Part shown: piece by piece, positions 17,532 through 25,969 of the stretch
Layout: every line of letters starts with the position of its first letter
How positions within the stretch are numbered: position 1 is the first letter of the stretch
Source of the DNA: Sphingopyxis sp. BE259
Lineage (GTDB): Bacteria; Pseudomonadota; Alphaproteobacteria; Sphingomonadales; Sphingomonadaceae
Assembly (NCBI RefSeq): GCF_031457495.1
Contig: NZ_JAVDWM010000001.1
Coordinates: 1,228,001-1,292,000 of the forward strand
Direction of reading: 5' to 3'
Length of the DNA stretch: 64,000 bases
Translations under genes and position numbers: made by a program
Notes under the pieces: generated by a model
Seen by the model: only the letters and a program-made list of their open reading frames with translations
Databases searched by the model: none
What the model was told of the DNA's origin: nothing

Positions 17532-20080
17532 GGTTGTGGGTCCGTGGTGCCGGGAGTGCCATCGCGATCAGTGTCGGACTGCTCAGCGGTCAGAACGCCG
17601 CCGCTTCCGAAGTCGTCGAGACCGCGCTGCCTGCCGCGAATTTTGTGCAGAGCGCCATCCCGGATTCGCCCGAAGCCTTGGCACGGCGTCCCGACATCAA
17701 TCCGTATAACCGTGATATCGAAATCACCGCGCCGCTCCAGTTCAACCGCCGCGTGCTGGGCGAACTGCCGGTCCTGCTGACCAGCGACGATCGTTTCGTC
17801 GTCGGCACCGAGGGGTTTCTGGCGCTGATCGGGCCGTTGCTGACCCCTGAGGCGCAGGCCGAACTGCGCGCGCTGCTGGGCGACAAGGAACGGTTCCTGC
17901 CTGACGATGTCTCGACATCCGGCATCCGGCTCGAATATGATCCCGAGCAACTCGCGGTGCTGGTGCTGAAGATTGCGCCCGAAAAACGCTCGGTCGAAAT
18001 CCTGTACCAGAACCGCCAGGCCGAAGAGCCGGGCGACCCGCCGCTGCCGTTCAGCGCCTTTTTGAACCTCAGCACGACCGTGTCGCGCATTTCGCAGACC
18101 GGCAATATCGAAAAGCCCGAGCTGTTCCTGAACGGCGCCGTGCGTTACAACAATCTGGTGCTCGAAGCCGACGCGCAGGCGCGGCGCGATTTCTTCACCG
18201 ACAAATATAAATTCGAACGCCGCTATGCGCGGCTGGTCTATGACCAGCCCGAACAGGCGCGGCGGTGGTTCCTCGGCGACCTCGATCCCGAAACGCGCGG
18301 ACGCCAGGGTTTCATCAACATGGGTGGGATCGGGGTGGTGCGCCAGCGCCAGCGCTTCGATTCGTTCCGCAACAATGTTCTGGCGGGCGGTCGGCGGCTG
18401 GTGCTGCAGGAACAATCGGTCGTACGCGTGCTCCGCAACGGCATCTATCAGCGCGAATTCACCCTCGATCCCGGCCAATATGATATTTCCAACCTGCCGC
18501 TCGATACCGGCAGCAACAATGTCCAGATCGAGGTGCAGGGTCAGTCGGGCGCGCGCGAAACCTTTGATTATCAGGCGTATCTTGACACCATCGACCTTGA
18601 ACCCGGCGACTATGAATATGGCGCCTATGTCGGCATTCTTGACGATGGCGGATTCGGCAACCCCGACTATTCCAGCAAGACGCCGGTATTCACCGGCTTC
18701 TGGCGCAAGGCGTTTTTGAACCGGCCCGCGATCGGCATCGGCGCCCAGCTGTCGGAAGATGTCCAGAACATCACCGGCCAGACGCAGTTCCTGCTGGCGA
18801 ACAGCGGCCGGATCCGTCTCGACGTCGGCGGCAGCCACAGCAAAGAGGGTACCGGCTATGCCGCGACGGTCGGTTATGACCAGATCATCGGCGGCGCGAC
18901 CGGCTATGACACGCTGACCGTCATCGTCGATTACACCTCGCGCCGTTATGGCACGGTGGGCGGGATCGAGGGGGTCAATCCGATCTCGTTCAACCTCAGC
19001 GCCGCATATACCAAGCGTTTCTCGCAAAAATTGTTCGCGACGACGAACGTGTCGTATCGCAAGAGCCGCAGCCCGCTGTTCAACGATGCCTACAGCCTCA
19101 GCACCACCGCCAATTATCGCTTCAATCGCGAATGGACGGCACAGTTCGGTGCCGAATATGTGAAGTCGGGCTTTCCCGGCGGTTTCGGCCGCAACAACGG
19201 GTTTGGCGTGACGGTCGGCCTGGTCTGGCAGCCGCGCTATAACCGGCGTGCCGAGGCGCGCTACAATTCGCTCCGCAACAACGGCAGCGCGCGTTATCAG
19301 CAGACGGTCGACAATCGTGCCGGATCGTTCGGCTATTCGCTGGCGACCAATTACACCGACGGCGCGACCTCGGTTGGTGGGCAGGTCGATTATGTCGGCA
19401 ACCGCTTCGACGCCAATCTGACCCATACTGTGTTCGGCGACAGTTTCGACAATATCGGCGACAGCCAGGTCACGACGTTGCGGGTCGGCAGTTCGATTGC
19501 CTATGCGGGCGGCAAGGTCGCGGTCGGCCGCACGATCAACGACAGCTTCGCGCTCGTCTATCCGCACAAGACGCTGAAGGATCGTCAGGTCATCGTCGGC
19601 GACGCGCTGGAGGGCGGCAATTATGTCAGCAAGAGCGGCGCACTCGGCCCCGCGGTGCAAAATTCGCTGACCGCCTTCATCAACCAGTCGGTGCGCTATG
19701 ATGTGATCGACCCGCCGCGCGGCTATGACATCGGCGAAGGCGTCAAGCGCGTCCGGCCCGCCTACAAGAGCGGCTATGTGATCGAGGTCGGCAGCGCCGC
19801 ATTCGTCAGCGCCATCGGCACGCTGAAAGGCCGCGACGGCCAGCCGTTGAAACTGGTGAGCGGCATCCTGCGCCGCACCGACGTCGCCGATGCAAAAGAA
19901 GAGCCGTTCTTTACCAATACGGCAGGCCGATTTGCTATCGCCAAGCTGGAGCCAGGCGCCGAATATAGCGTGCAGTTCCACTCGGGCGGCCATGGGGCAT
20001 TTACGTTCCGGGTGCCCGAAGACAATGATGGCCTGTTGGAGCTCGGCGTGGTCGAGCTGGGGCGCAAGGAAGGTCCGTAA
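17528..20080 (+). CDS. Outer membrane usher protein (archaic chaperone-usher, CsuD-like)
   Basis: Ushers form the outer membrane pore that assembles and extrudes chaperone-usher pili. This 850-residue protein has a signal peptide ending NAAAS, an N-terminal periplasmic domain (about 60-165), a beta-barrel with a plug region (LPLDTGSNNVQIEVQGQSG, then LEPGDYEYGAYVG) and many alternating strands of aromatic/charged type to about residue 680. C-terminal domains end with a carboxypeptidase-like fold (FFTNTAGRFAIAKLEPGAEY). The start is a GTG overlapping the chaperone stop. Low similarity to classical FimD is expected for archaic ushers. Confidence 0.88.
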   Translation: MRLWVRGAGSAIAISVGLLSGQNAAASEVVETALPAANFVQSAIPDSPEALARRPDINPYNRDIEITAPLQFNRRVLGELPVLLTSDDRFVVGTEGFLALIGPLLTPEAQAELRALLGDKERFLPDDVSTSGIRLEYDPEQLAVLVLKIAPEKRSVEILYQNRQAEEPGDPPLPFSAFLNLSTTVSRISQTGNIEKPELFLNGAVRYNNLVLEADAQARRDFFTDKYKFERRYARLVYDQPEQARRWFLGDLDPETRGRQGFINMGGIGVVRQRQRFDSFRNNVLAGGRRLVLQEQSVVRVLRNGIYQREFTLDPGQYDISNLPLDTGSNNVQIEVQGQSGARETFDYQAYLDTIDLEPGDYEYGAYVGILDDGGFGNPDYSSKTPVFTGFWRKAFLNRPAIGIGAQLSEDVQNITGQTQFLLANSGRIRLDVGGSHSKEGTGYAATVGYDQIIGGATGYDTLTVIVDYTSRRYGTVGGIEGVNPISFNLSAAYTKRFSQKLFATTNVSYRKSRSPLFNDAYSLSTTANYRFNREWTAQFGAEYVKSGFPGGFGRNNGFGVTVGLVWQPRYNRRAEARYNSLRNNGSARYQQTVDNRAGSFGYSLATNYTDGATSVGGQVDYVGNRFDANLTHTVFGDSFDNIGDSQVTTLRVGSSIAYAGGKVAVGRTINDSFALVYPHKTLKDRQVIVGDALEGGNYVSKSGALGPAVQNSLTAFINQSVRYDVIDPPRGYDIGEGVKRVRPAYKSGYVIEVGSAAFVSAIGTLKGRDGQPLKLVSGILRRTDVADAKEEPFFTNTAGRFAIAKLEPGAEYSVQFHSGGHGAFTFRVPEDNDGLLELGVVELGRKEGP

Positions 20081-20081
20081 G

Positions 20082-20996
20082 ATGACGATGACGCGCAAGT
20101 ATCGAGCACGCTGGCCGCATCTTTGCGCCGCCGCCTGCAGCATTGCCGCCTTTGCGCCGTCGGCGGCGCACGCGGCGTGCAACCTGTCGGTCGAACCGGT
20201 CCAGGACCAGCTGGTGATCCGCCACAATCCGCTGGAGGCCGGCGCCGCTTACGGGACGGTCGAAGTCAATGTGGTGAACCGCGGCGACAGCGAATGTGTC
20301 GGGCGCCTGGGCGCGTCGCTGCGCGGAGAAACCTTTGGCTTTGCATCCGATGATGGCGCGCAGTCGATTCCGTACCAGCTGGTCGATGAAAAGGGCAGCA
20401 ACGACATCACGCCGCGGGCCGGGCGCAACCTGCGCGGCATGGGCGGCCGGGCAATCCGCCTGATGCCCGGCGAACGCAGCATGGAGCTGCTGTCGATTGC
20501 GGCCGCGCCGGACAGCGCGACGTCGCAGGGTCGCTACACCCAGTCGCTCGACCTCAACGTGTCGGGCGACGATGGCATGTTGCTCGGCACCAAGCCGCTG
20601 ACGCTGGGCATCGACATTCTGCCCGCGGCGCTGATCGGCCTGAAAGGCCAGCTGGCGCGGGCACGCGGCACCAATTCGGTCGATCTGGGCGAGTTGTCGC
20701 CGGGCGCCAAGGATCTGCCGATCACCCTCTATGTCATTTCGACCGGCGGCTATCGCGTCTCGATCGTGTCGGAAAATCAGGGCCGCTTAAAGCATGAAAG
20801 CGCGCAGTGGTTCGTCGATTACCGGCTGCGGCTGGGTCGCCATGACCTTGACCTGACGTCGCCCGACAGCTTTGAAATCGTGTCGCGGCGCGCGCGGTTC
20901 GACAATTATCCGGTGCGGATCGAAATCGGCGAAACCGCCGGCAAAAGGGCCGGCGGTTACATGGATACGGTGACCTTTACCGTCGCGGCGCTTTAG
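20082..20996 (+). CDS. SCPU-type tip adhesin candidate (CsuE-like)
   Basis: This is the last gene of the operon: a 304-residue exported protein (signal peptide ending SAAHA) with a large N-terminal domain and a C-terminal SCPU-like domain. The C-terminal part (PITLYVISTGGYRVSIVSEN and YMDTVTFTVAAL) resembles pilin strands, whereas the first 170 residues differ from the pilins. A two-domain subunit at the 3' end of an archaic pilus operon is normally the tip adhesin. The ATG at 20082 follows the usher stop by one base with AAGGAAGG upstream. The adhesin role is inference from position and size. Confidence 0.75.
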   Translation: MTMTRKYRARWPHLCAAACSIAAFAPSAAHAACNLSVEPVQDQLVIRHNPLEAGAAYGTVEVNVVNRGDSECVGRLGASLRGETFGFASDDGAQSIPYQLVDEKGSNDITPRAGRNLRGMGGRAIRLMPGERSMELLSIAAAPDSATSQGRYTQSLDLNVSGDDGMLLGTKPLTLGIDILPAALIGLKGQLARARGTNSVDLGELSPGAKDLPITLYVISTGGYRVSIVSENQGRLKHESAQWFVDYRLRLGRHDLDLTSPDSFEIVSRRARFDNYPVRIEIGETAGKRAGGYMDTVTFTVAAL

Positions 20997-21009
20997 GGGC
21001 GATCGCAGG

Positions 21010-21426
21010 TCAGATCGGCTGGATCGTCAGCGACAGCGTCAGGGGCGCGTCGAGCGACACCTGATCGAACCGGTAGGCGATCTGCTGGATGCGCGGGCCA
21101 TATTCACGGTGGACTTCGTCTGCGCCGAGCGCCGACAGATCGACCATATTGGTGCCATAGACCAGACGCGCGCTTTCGGTCGCCGCCAGCGGCCGATATT
21201 GCGCCGACACCATGTAACCCGAAGCATTGTTGCATCCTTCGGTCACCAGCCCCGGCGCATTGGCCAGCGCGTCAGCCTGGACGCTATGATCGACCCAGCA
21301 CGCCATTGGTACGGTCGCGGTGACTTGAAAGGTTCCGGTCGCCTGCTGGCTCGCCAACGCGGGGGTGGACGCGAGCAGCACGGCCGTGCAGCTCAGCTTG
21401 ATCATATTCTGTATCGCGGTCGACAT
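21010..21426 (-). CDS. Lone exported SCPU-like protein
   Basis: A 138-residue product with a signal peptide (MIKLSCTAVLLASTPALASQ region) and a short mature domain that resembles SCPU pilins: TGTFQVTATVPMACWVDHS, a second Cys in TEGCNNASG, and a terminal strand LDAPLTLSLTIQPI. The ATG at 21426 has AGGGGC upstream. It is convergent with the pilus operon, 13 bases from its end, so it is transcribed separately. It could be an additional subunit or an assembly-limiting relative. Its last strand differs from the usual DxxxxxxY-type pilin ending. Confidence 0.65.
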   Translation of the reverse strand: MSTAIQNMIKLSCTAVLLASTPALASQQATGTFQVTATVPMACWVDHSVQADALANAPGLVTEGCNNASGYMVSAQYRPLAATESARLVYGTNMVDLSALGADEVHREYGPRIQQIAYRFDQVSLDAPLTLSLTIQPI

Positions 21427-21630
21427 TTCATCAGCCCCTACAAATCCGAGGGGCGTCTTAGCGGGGCAGTAGTTAATTCCCCGTTCGCCAAAGCTGGTTA
21501 ACAATTTGCTGCCGCGGCGCGGGCCCGCGCGGTGATCGCGCCAGCACCATGGTTCCCGATTTATTTACGTTATCGCAAGGCATTGTGCGCATAGCGGTCA
21601 CCATGTGGGGGCCAGCAAGAGTGTGATTTG

Positions 21631-23820
21631 ATGGACGGACCATCGCGGATCGATGTGGGCGAACAAACGGTTTCAGGTGTTGATGAAAGCCAGCGCGGCT
21701 TTTTCGGCATGATCGGATCGCGTATCAGTAAACCGCGCGGCGACGTCGCGCCGAACCTGCATACCCGCGAAGCCCTCCTCCTCCTCCAGAATTACGAAGA
21801 AAGCGGCCAGGGCTGGTTCTGGTCGACCGACGCCAAAGGGCGCCTGACGTATATCACCGATTCGGTGGCGCGGCTGATGGGACGGACCAGCGGCGAATTG
21901 CTGGGGACGATCTTTACCGAGCTGTTCCTGCCCGTCGACAGCCATGGCGAGCGCCAGCGCACCTTGCCGTTCCTGCTCACCAAACAATCGAAATTCGACG
22001 AGTTGCCGCTCCGCAGCGCGTTCGAGGGCGATGACCGCTGGTGGGCGATTTCGGGGCGGCCGCAGTTCGACAGTGGCGGCAAGTTCACCGGCTATCGCGG
22101 CAGCGGCACCGACATCACGGCCCAGCGCCGATCCGCGGAGGATGCATCGCGGTTGGCGCTTTACGATTCGCTGACCGGGCTTGCCAACCGCTTCAACATC
22201 TCGAAAAAGCTCGACACCACGCTCGCCGCCTTTGCCACGCAACAGCGCGTCTGTGCGATCATGCTGCTCGACCTCGATCGGTTCAAACAGGTCAATGACA
22301 CGCTGGGTCATCCGGCGGGCGATGCGCTGCTCAAACAGGTCGCCGAACGCCTGCTCAAGATTGTCGGCGACAAGGAAATGGTCAGTCGGCTCGGCGGCGA
22401 TGAATTCCAGATCATTCTGCCCGACATCGACGACCGCGGCAAATTGGGCGACATGGCCGCCGACATTATCAACAGCCTGTCGCAGCCCTATTCGGTCGAG
22501 GGCAGCCGCTGTATCATCGGCGCCTCGGTCGGGGTGGCGATTTCACCGTTCGATGGGCTGAGCAGCGATGATCTGGTCCGGAACGCCGACCTGGCGCTCT
22601 ACGCCGCCAAGGGCAACGGGCGCGGCCGATTCAGTTTCTATTCGAGCGACCTGCATCAGGCCGCCGAGGTGCGCCGCGCTCTCGAAGATGATCTGCGCGA
22701 CGCTTTGGCGCGCGGCGAGATGGAGCTGAGCTATCAGCCGGTCGTCAACGCCAAGTCGAATATGGTGACCGGGGTCGAGGCGCTGGTCCGCTGGACGCAC
22801 CGCGAGCGCGGGCTGATTTCACCGGCGGTCTTCATTCCGATCGCCGAGGAAGCCAATCTGATCTGGGCACTTGGTGAATGGGTGCTGCGCAAGGCGTGCG
22901 AGGATGCGATCAAATGGCCCGGCGACATGCGGGTCGCGGTCAACGTATCGCCGATCCAGTTTGCCAACGAAGACTTGCCCAAGATCATCGCCAGCGCGCT
23001 CGCGACGACCGGGCTGGCGCCCGACCGGCTCGAACTGGAAATCACTGAAAGCGTGTTCCTTGGCGACTCCGCGGAAACCGGCAAGATGTTCAACGCGCTG
23101 AAAGCATTGGGGGTGCGCCTCGCACTCGACGATTTCGGCACCGGCTATTCGTCGCTCAGCTATTTGCAGACCGCGCCGTTCGACAAGATCAAGATCGACC
23201 AGAGCTTTGTGCGCGACGCCACAGTGCCGGGGTCACGCAACGGCGCGATCATCGCCGCGATCGTCGCGCTCGCCGAAGCGCTAGAGATGGAAACGACCGC
23301 AGAGGGCATCGAATCGCTCGATCAGCTCGACCTCATCCGCAAGCTCAACGTCAGCCATGTTCAAGGCTATGTGTACAGCAAGCCGGTGCCGCATGATGAG
23401 CTGCTCGAACATGCCGAGGCGGGATCGTGGATGATCAAGCCGGCGGGGCCGGCGCGTCAGCGCAACGACCGTTTCTCGCTGTTCCGCACGGTTGGGGCGA
23501 TCCATGACAACCACCGCTATAACGTGGTGATTCGTAACCTGTCGTCGACCGGCGCCTTTATCGAGGGCATTTTGAATGTCCCGCTCGGCACCCAGTTTGT
23601 CATCGATTTCGGCGAAGGGCAGCTCGTCACTGCCACCGTCCGCCGGTCGATGAAGCACCAACAGGGGGTCGAATTCGAACAAACGATGGTCAGCGACGGC
23701 AATGGCGGGCTGTGTACGCGGCACCGCGTGTCGCCCTATCTGATCGCCGCCGCGACGCAATCGACCGCCGCGATGGCGCTGCCGATGTTTACGACCACGA
23801 GCGACTGGAAAGCCGCCTGA
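21631..23820 (+). CDS. PAS-GGDEF-EAL-PilZ cyclic-di-GMP protein
   Basis: Domain order: PAS (about 45-160), GGDEF (about 175-335), EAL (about 345-595), PilZ (about 610-700). The cyclase motif GGDEF is intact (SRLGGDEFQI), with no RxxD inhibitory site at the usual place. The phosphodiesterase motifs EALVRW, NVSPIQF, ITESVFL and DDFGTGYSS are intact, so either activity is possible. The PilZ part has NLSSTGAFIEG but no exact RxxxR before it, so binding may be weakened. The ATG at 21631 is chosen; a TTG lies one codon upstream. It follows the pilus block on the same strand after about 600 bases that include a gene on the other strand. Confidence 0.93.
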   Translation: MDGPSRIDVGEQTVSGVDESQRGFFGMIGSRISKPRGDVAPNLHTREALLLLQNYEESGQGWFWSTDAKGRLTYITDSVARLMGRTSGELLGTIFTELFLPVDSHGERQRTLPFLLTKQSKFDELPLRSAFEGDDRWWAISGRPQFDSGGKFTGYRGSGTDITAQRRSAEDASRLALYDSLTGLANRFNISKKLDTTLAAFATQQRVCAIMLLDLDRFKQVNDTLGHPAGDALLKQVAERLLKIVGDKEMVSRLGGDEFQIILPDIDDRGKLGDMAADIINSLSQPYSVEGSRCIIGASVGVAISPFDGLSSDDLVRNADLALYAAKGNGRGRFSFYSSDLHQAAEVRRALEDDLRDALARGEMELSYQPVVNAKSNMVTGVEALVRWTHRERGLISPAVFIPIAEEANLIWALGEWVLRKACEDAIKWPGDMRVAVNVSPIQFANEDLPKIIASALATTGLAPDRLELEITESVFLGDSAETGKMFNALKALGVRLALDDFGTGYSSLSYLQTAPFDKIKIDQSFVRDATVPGSRNGAIIAAIVALAEALEMETTAEGIESLDQLDLIRKLNVSHVQGYVYSKPVPHDELLEHAEAGSWMIKPAGPARQRNDRFSLFRTVGAIHDNHRYNVVIRNLSSTGAFIEGILNVPLGTQFVIDFGEGQLVTATVRRSMKHQQGVEFEQTMVSDGNGGLCTRHRVSPYLIAAATQSTAAMALPMFTTTSDWKAA

Positions 23821-23830
23821 TCGCAGGCGT

Positions 23831-23855
23831 GGAACCGTCCGCGCCATCGCCCGTT
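23831..23855 (+). promoter_or_regulatory. EcfG-type general stress promoter of the hemerythrin gene
   Basis: GGAAC at 23831-23835 and CGTT at 23852-23855 are separated by exactly 16 bases, matching the alphaproteobacterial EcfG consensus GGAAC-N16/17-CGTT. The hemerythrin ATG is 23 bases beyond the -10 element. Confidence 0.75.
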
Positions 23856-23878
23856 TTGCTCCGAAACAGGAGAAGACC

Positions 23879-24367
23879 ATGGCTGAAACCAAAATCTTTG
23901 CGCGACTGAAGGCCGATCACGACCGCCACCGCAAATTGCTCGACCAGATCGACGAAACCAAGGGCGACAGCCCCGAGCGCGAAAAGCTGTTTGAGGCGTT
24001 TCGCGTCGAGGTGACCGCGCACGCCGCGTCCGAAGAGATGTCGCTCTATGCGACGATGCTCGGCAAACCCGACCTCCGCGAAGACGCCCAGCACAGCGTG
24101 TCGGAACACAAGGAAATCGACGACCTGCTGACCGAGCTTTACGAGATGGACTTCGCCTCGACCGGCTGGCTGACCCGCTTTCGCACGATGAAGCACCGCT
24201 ACCTCCACCATATCGAGGAAGAAGAAGACGAAATGTTCCCCGAAGCCGAAGAGGGCCTGTCGGAAGCGAAAAAGAAGGAACTGGTCGCCATCTTTGAAAA
24301 GGAAAAGCCGAAGGAAAAGGCGAAGGCGGCCGCCGACGAGCCGTCGAGCGAGGACGAGAAGGAATAA
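23879..24367 (+). CDS. Hemerythrin HHE domain protein
   Basis: This 162-residue protein is a four-helix bundle with metal-ligand motifs typical of HHE proteins: KADHDRHRKLL, VTAHAASEEMSLY, SVSEHKEIDDLL and LHHIEEEEDEMFPE. The bound di-iron centre may sense or carry O2 or protect against nitrosative or oxidative stress. A Lys/Glu/Ala-rich tail of about 30 residues closes the protein. A clear ribosome site (CAGGAGAA) precedes the ATG. A consensus EcfG promoter lies just upstream, linking it to the stress response encoded by nepR and phyR two kilobases away. Confidence 0.9.
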   Translation: MAETKIFARLKADHDRHRKLLDQIDETKGDSPEREKLFEAFRVEVTAHAASEEMSLYATMLGKPDLREDAQHSVSEHKEIDDLLTELYEMDFASTGWLTRFRTMKHRYLHHIEEEEDEMFPEAEEGLSEAKKKELVAIFEKEKPKEKAKAAADEPSSEDEKE

Positions 24368-24395
24368 TTGGGTTCGAGCGGAAGCGGATTTAAAC

Positions 24396-24428
24396 GATCC
24401 TCCCCGTCGCTACGCGACAGGGAAGATC
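24396..24428. repeat. Short palindrome between the hemerythrin gene and tgt
   Basis: Arms GATC-c-TCCC-c-GTCGC and GCGAC-a-GGGA-a-GATC face each other around TAC. It may terminate the hemerythrin transcript, although no T-run follows. Confidence 0.6.
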
Positions 24429-24474
24429 GCCCATAGCTCGACTTTTGCTCACCCCGCCGCCATAGGCGCGCCCG

Positions 24475-25599
24475 ATGACCGACAGATTCACCTTTTCGAT
24501 CGCCGCGACCGACGGCGCCGCGCGCACCGGCACGATTACGATGAAGCGCGGCGAAATCCGCACGCCTGCCTTCATGCCCGTGGGCACCGCGGCGACGGTG
24601 AAGGCGATGCGCCCGGCTGAGGTGCGCGCCACCGGCGCCGACATCATCCTCGGCAACACCTATCATCTGATGCTGCGCCCGACCGCCGAACGCATGGCGC
24701 GGCTGGGCGGGCTGCACAAATTCATGGGCTGGGACCGCCCGATCCTGACCGACAGCGGTGGCTACCAGGTGATGAGCCTGTCAGCGCTGACCAAGCAGAG
24801 CGAAGAGGGGGTCGCGTTCAAGAGCCACCTCGACGGTTCTAAGCATATGCTCACCCCCGAACGCTCGATGGAAATTCAGCGCCTGCTCGGTAGCGACATC
24901 GTGATGGCGTTTGACGAATGTCCGCCGAACGGGGTCGATGCGAAACGCGCCGAGGCGAGCATGCAGCGATCGATGCGCTGGGCGGCGCGCAGCCGTGCCG
25001 GGTTCGATGTCGGCGGCGATCATGCGACGCGGTCAGCACTGTTCGGTATCCAGCAGGGATCGCTCGACGAAAAATTGCGGGCGCGATCGGCGGCGGCGCT
25101 GACCGACATCGGTTTCGATGGTTACGCGATCGGCGGCCTCGCGGTGGGCGAGGGGCAGGCGGCGATGTTCGGCGTGCTCGACTATGCCCCCGCGCAATTG
25201 CCCGCCGACAAGCCGCGCTATCTGATGGGGGTCGGCAAGCCCGACGATCTGGTTGGCGCGGTCGCGCGGGGGGTTGATATGTTCGATTGCGTGCTGCCGA
25301 CGCGGTCGGGCCGCAACGGGCAAGCCTTTACCTGGGATGGGCCGATCAACATTCGCAACGCCAAATTTTCCGAGGATCAGGCGCCGCTCGATGCGTCATG
25401 CGCCTGTCCGGTGTGCACGACCTGGTCGCGCGCCTATTTGCACCATCTGGTCCGGTCGGGCGAGATGCTGGGCGCGATGCTGATGACGCAGCATAATCTG
25501 CATTTCTATCAGGCCCTGATGCAGGCGATGCGCGATGCCATCGCGGCCGGGAAATTCGCCGCGTTTCAGAGTGATTTCGACGCGCGTTACCGGCGCTGA
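24475..25599 (+). CDS. tgt: tRNA-guanine(34) transglycosylase
   Basis: Tgt exchanges the wobble guanine of tRNAs with GUN anticodons for preQ1, the step before QueA. Motifs visible: [16 protein letters not shown], the active-site region [35 protein letters not shown], and the zinc site CACPVCTTW with a following His. Length (374) is standard. It ends two bases before the convergent nepR gene. Its usual partner queA lies 10.4 kb upstream. Confidence 0.97.
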   Translation: MTDRFTFSIAATDGAARTGTITMKRGEIRTPAFMPVGTAATVKAMRPAEVRATGADIILGNTYHLMLRPTAERMARLGGLHKFMGWDRPILTDSGGYQVMSLSALTKQSEEGVAFKSHLDGSKHMLTPERSMEIQRLLGSDIVMAFDECPPNGVDAKRAEASMQRSMRWAARSRAGFDVGGDHATRSALFGIQQGSLDEKLRARSAAALTDIGFDGYAIGGLAVGEGQAAMFGVLDYAPAQLPADKPRYLMGVGKPDDLVGAVARGVDMFDCVLPTRSGRNGQAFTWDGPINIRNAKFSEDQAPLDASCACPVCTTWSRAYLHHLVRSGEMLGAMLMTQHNLHFYQALMQAMRDAIAAGKFAAFQSDFDARYRR

Positions 25600-25601
25600 C
25601 G

Positions 25602-25772
25602 TCAGTCCAACTTGCTGAGCAGATCCAGCAATGATTGGGGAATCGTCTCATCGACGGTCGATTCATACGCCCGGCGCAAGGCACCATTGACGTCCTGCGC
25701 CTTGGCGGCAGGTTTTTTGTCCGTGTCCTTCCGGGACGTCTCGCCACGTGACGAACCGGTTTCAGACGGCAT
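25602..25772 (-). CDS. nepR: Anti-sigma factor NepR
   Basis: A 56-residue gene on the minus strand. The product ends with the NepR core: DVNGALRRAYESTVDETIPQ followed by SLLDLLSKLD; the first 25 residues are polar and basic. NepR binds and silences the sigma factor EcfG until phosphorylated PhyR takes it away. It is divergent from phyR, about 200 bases apart, which is the standard arrangement. In many relatives ecfG follows nepR on the same strand; here the next gene downstream is the convergent tgt, so ecfG must be elsewhere. An EcfG-type promoter lies upstream. Confidence 0.9.
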   Translation of the reverse strand: MPSETGSSRGETSRKDTDKKPAAKAQDVNGALRRAYESTVDETIPQSLLDLLSKLD

Positions 25773-25855
25773 TATTCGAGCATTCGCTTAACATGGGCCC
25801 TGTTGCTAACCGCGCATTTATCAAACCGCAATGGCGCGTTTGTTCTTCCCCATGA

Positions 25856-25880
25856 AACTAATTTGCGGCTAAATCGTTCC
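25856..25880 (-). promoter_or_regulatory. EcfG-type promoter driving nepR
   Basis: On the minus strand GGAAC (25880-25876) is followed after 17 bases by GTT (25858-25856), equal to GGAAC-N16-AGTT; the consensus is GGAAC-N16/17-CGTT. The nepR ATG lies about 85 bases downstream. This would give the usual EcfG autoregulation of its anti-sigma factor. Confidence 0.65.
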
Positions 25881-25969
25881 CTTAGGGTGAAATTATGTCG
25901 GTCGGCGCCGCTTCAGGCTGCGTTTGCTGGTTTTTCGGCGGGTTAAGACCCGCATCAGGAGGGAATTTT

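Noticed and set aside
17435..20227. A 930-codon open frame on the minus strand across the usher gene
   Set aside because: It is an antisense shadow of the usher frame in GC-rich DNA. The plus-strand frame has a signal peptide, usher features and tight overlap with the chaperone gene; the minus-strand translation is rich in Arg, Ala and Asp with no recognisable family.
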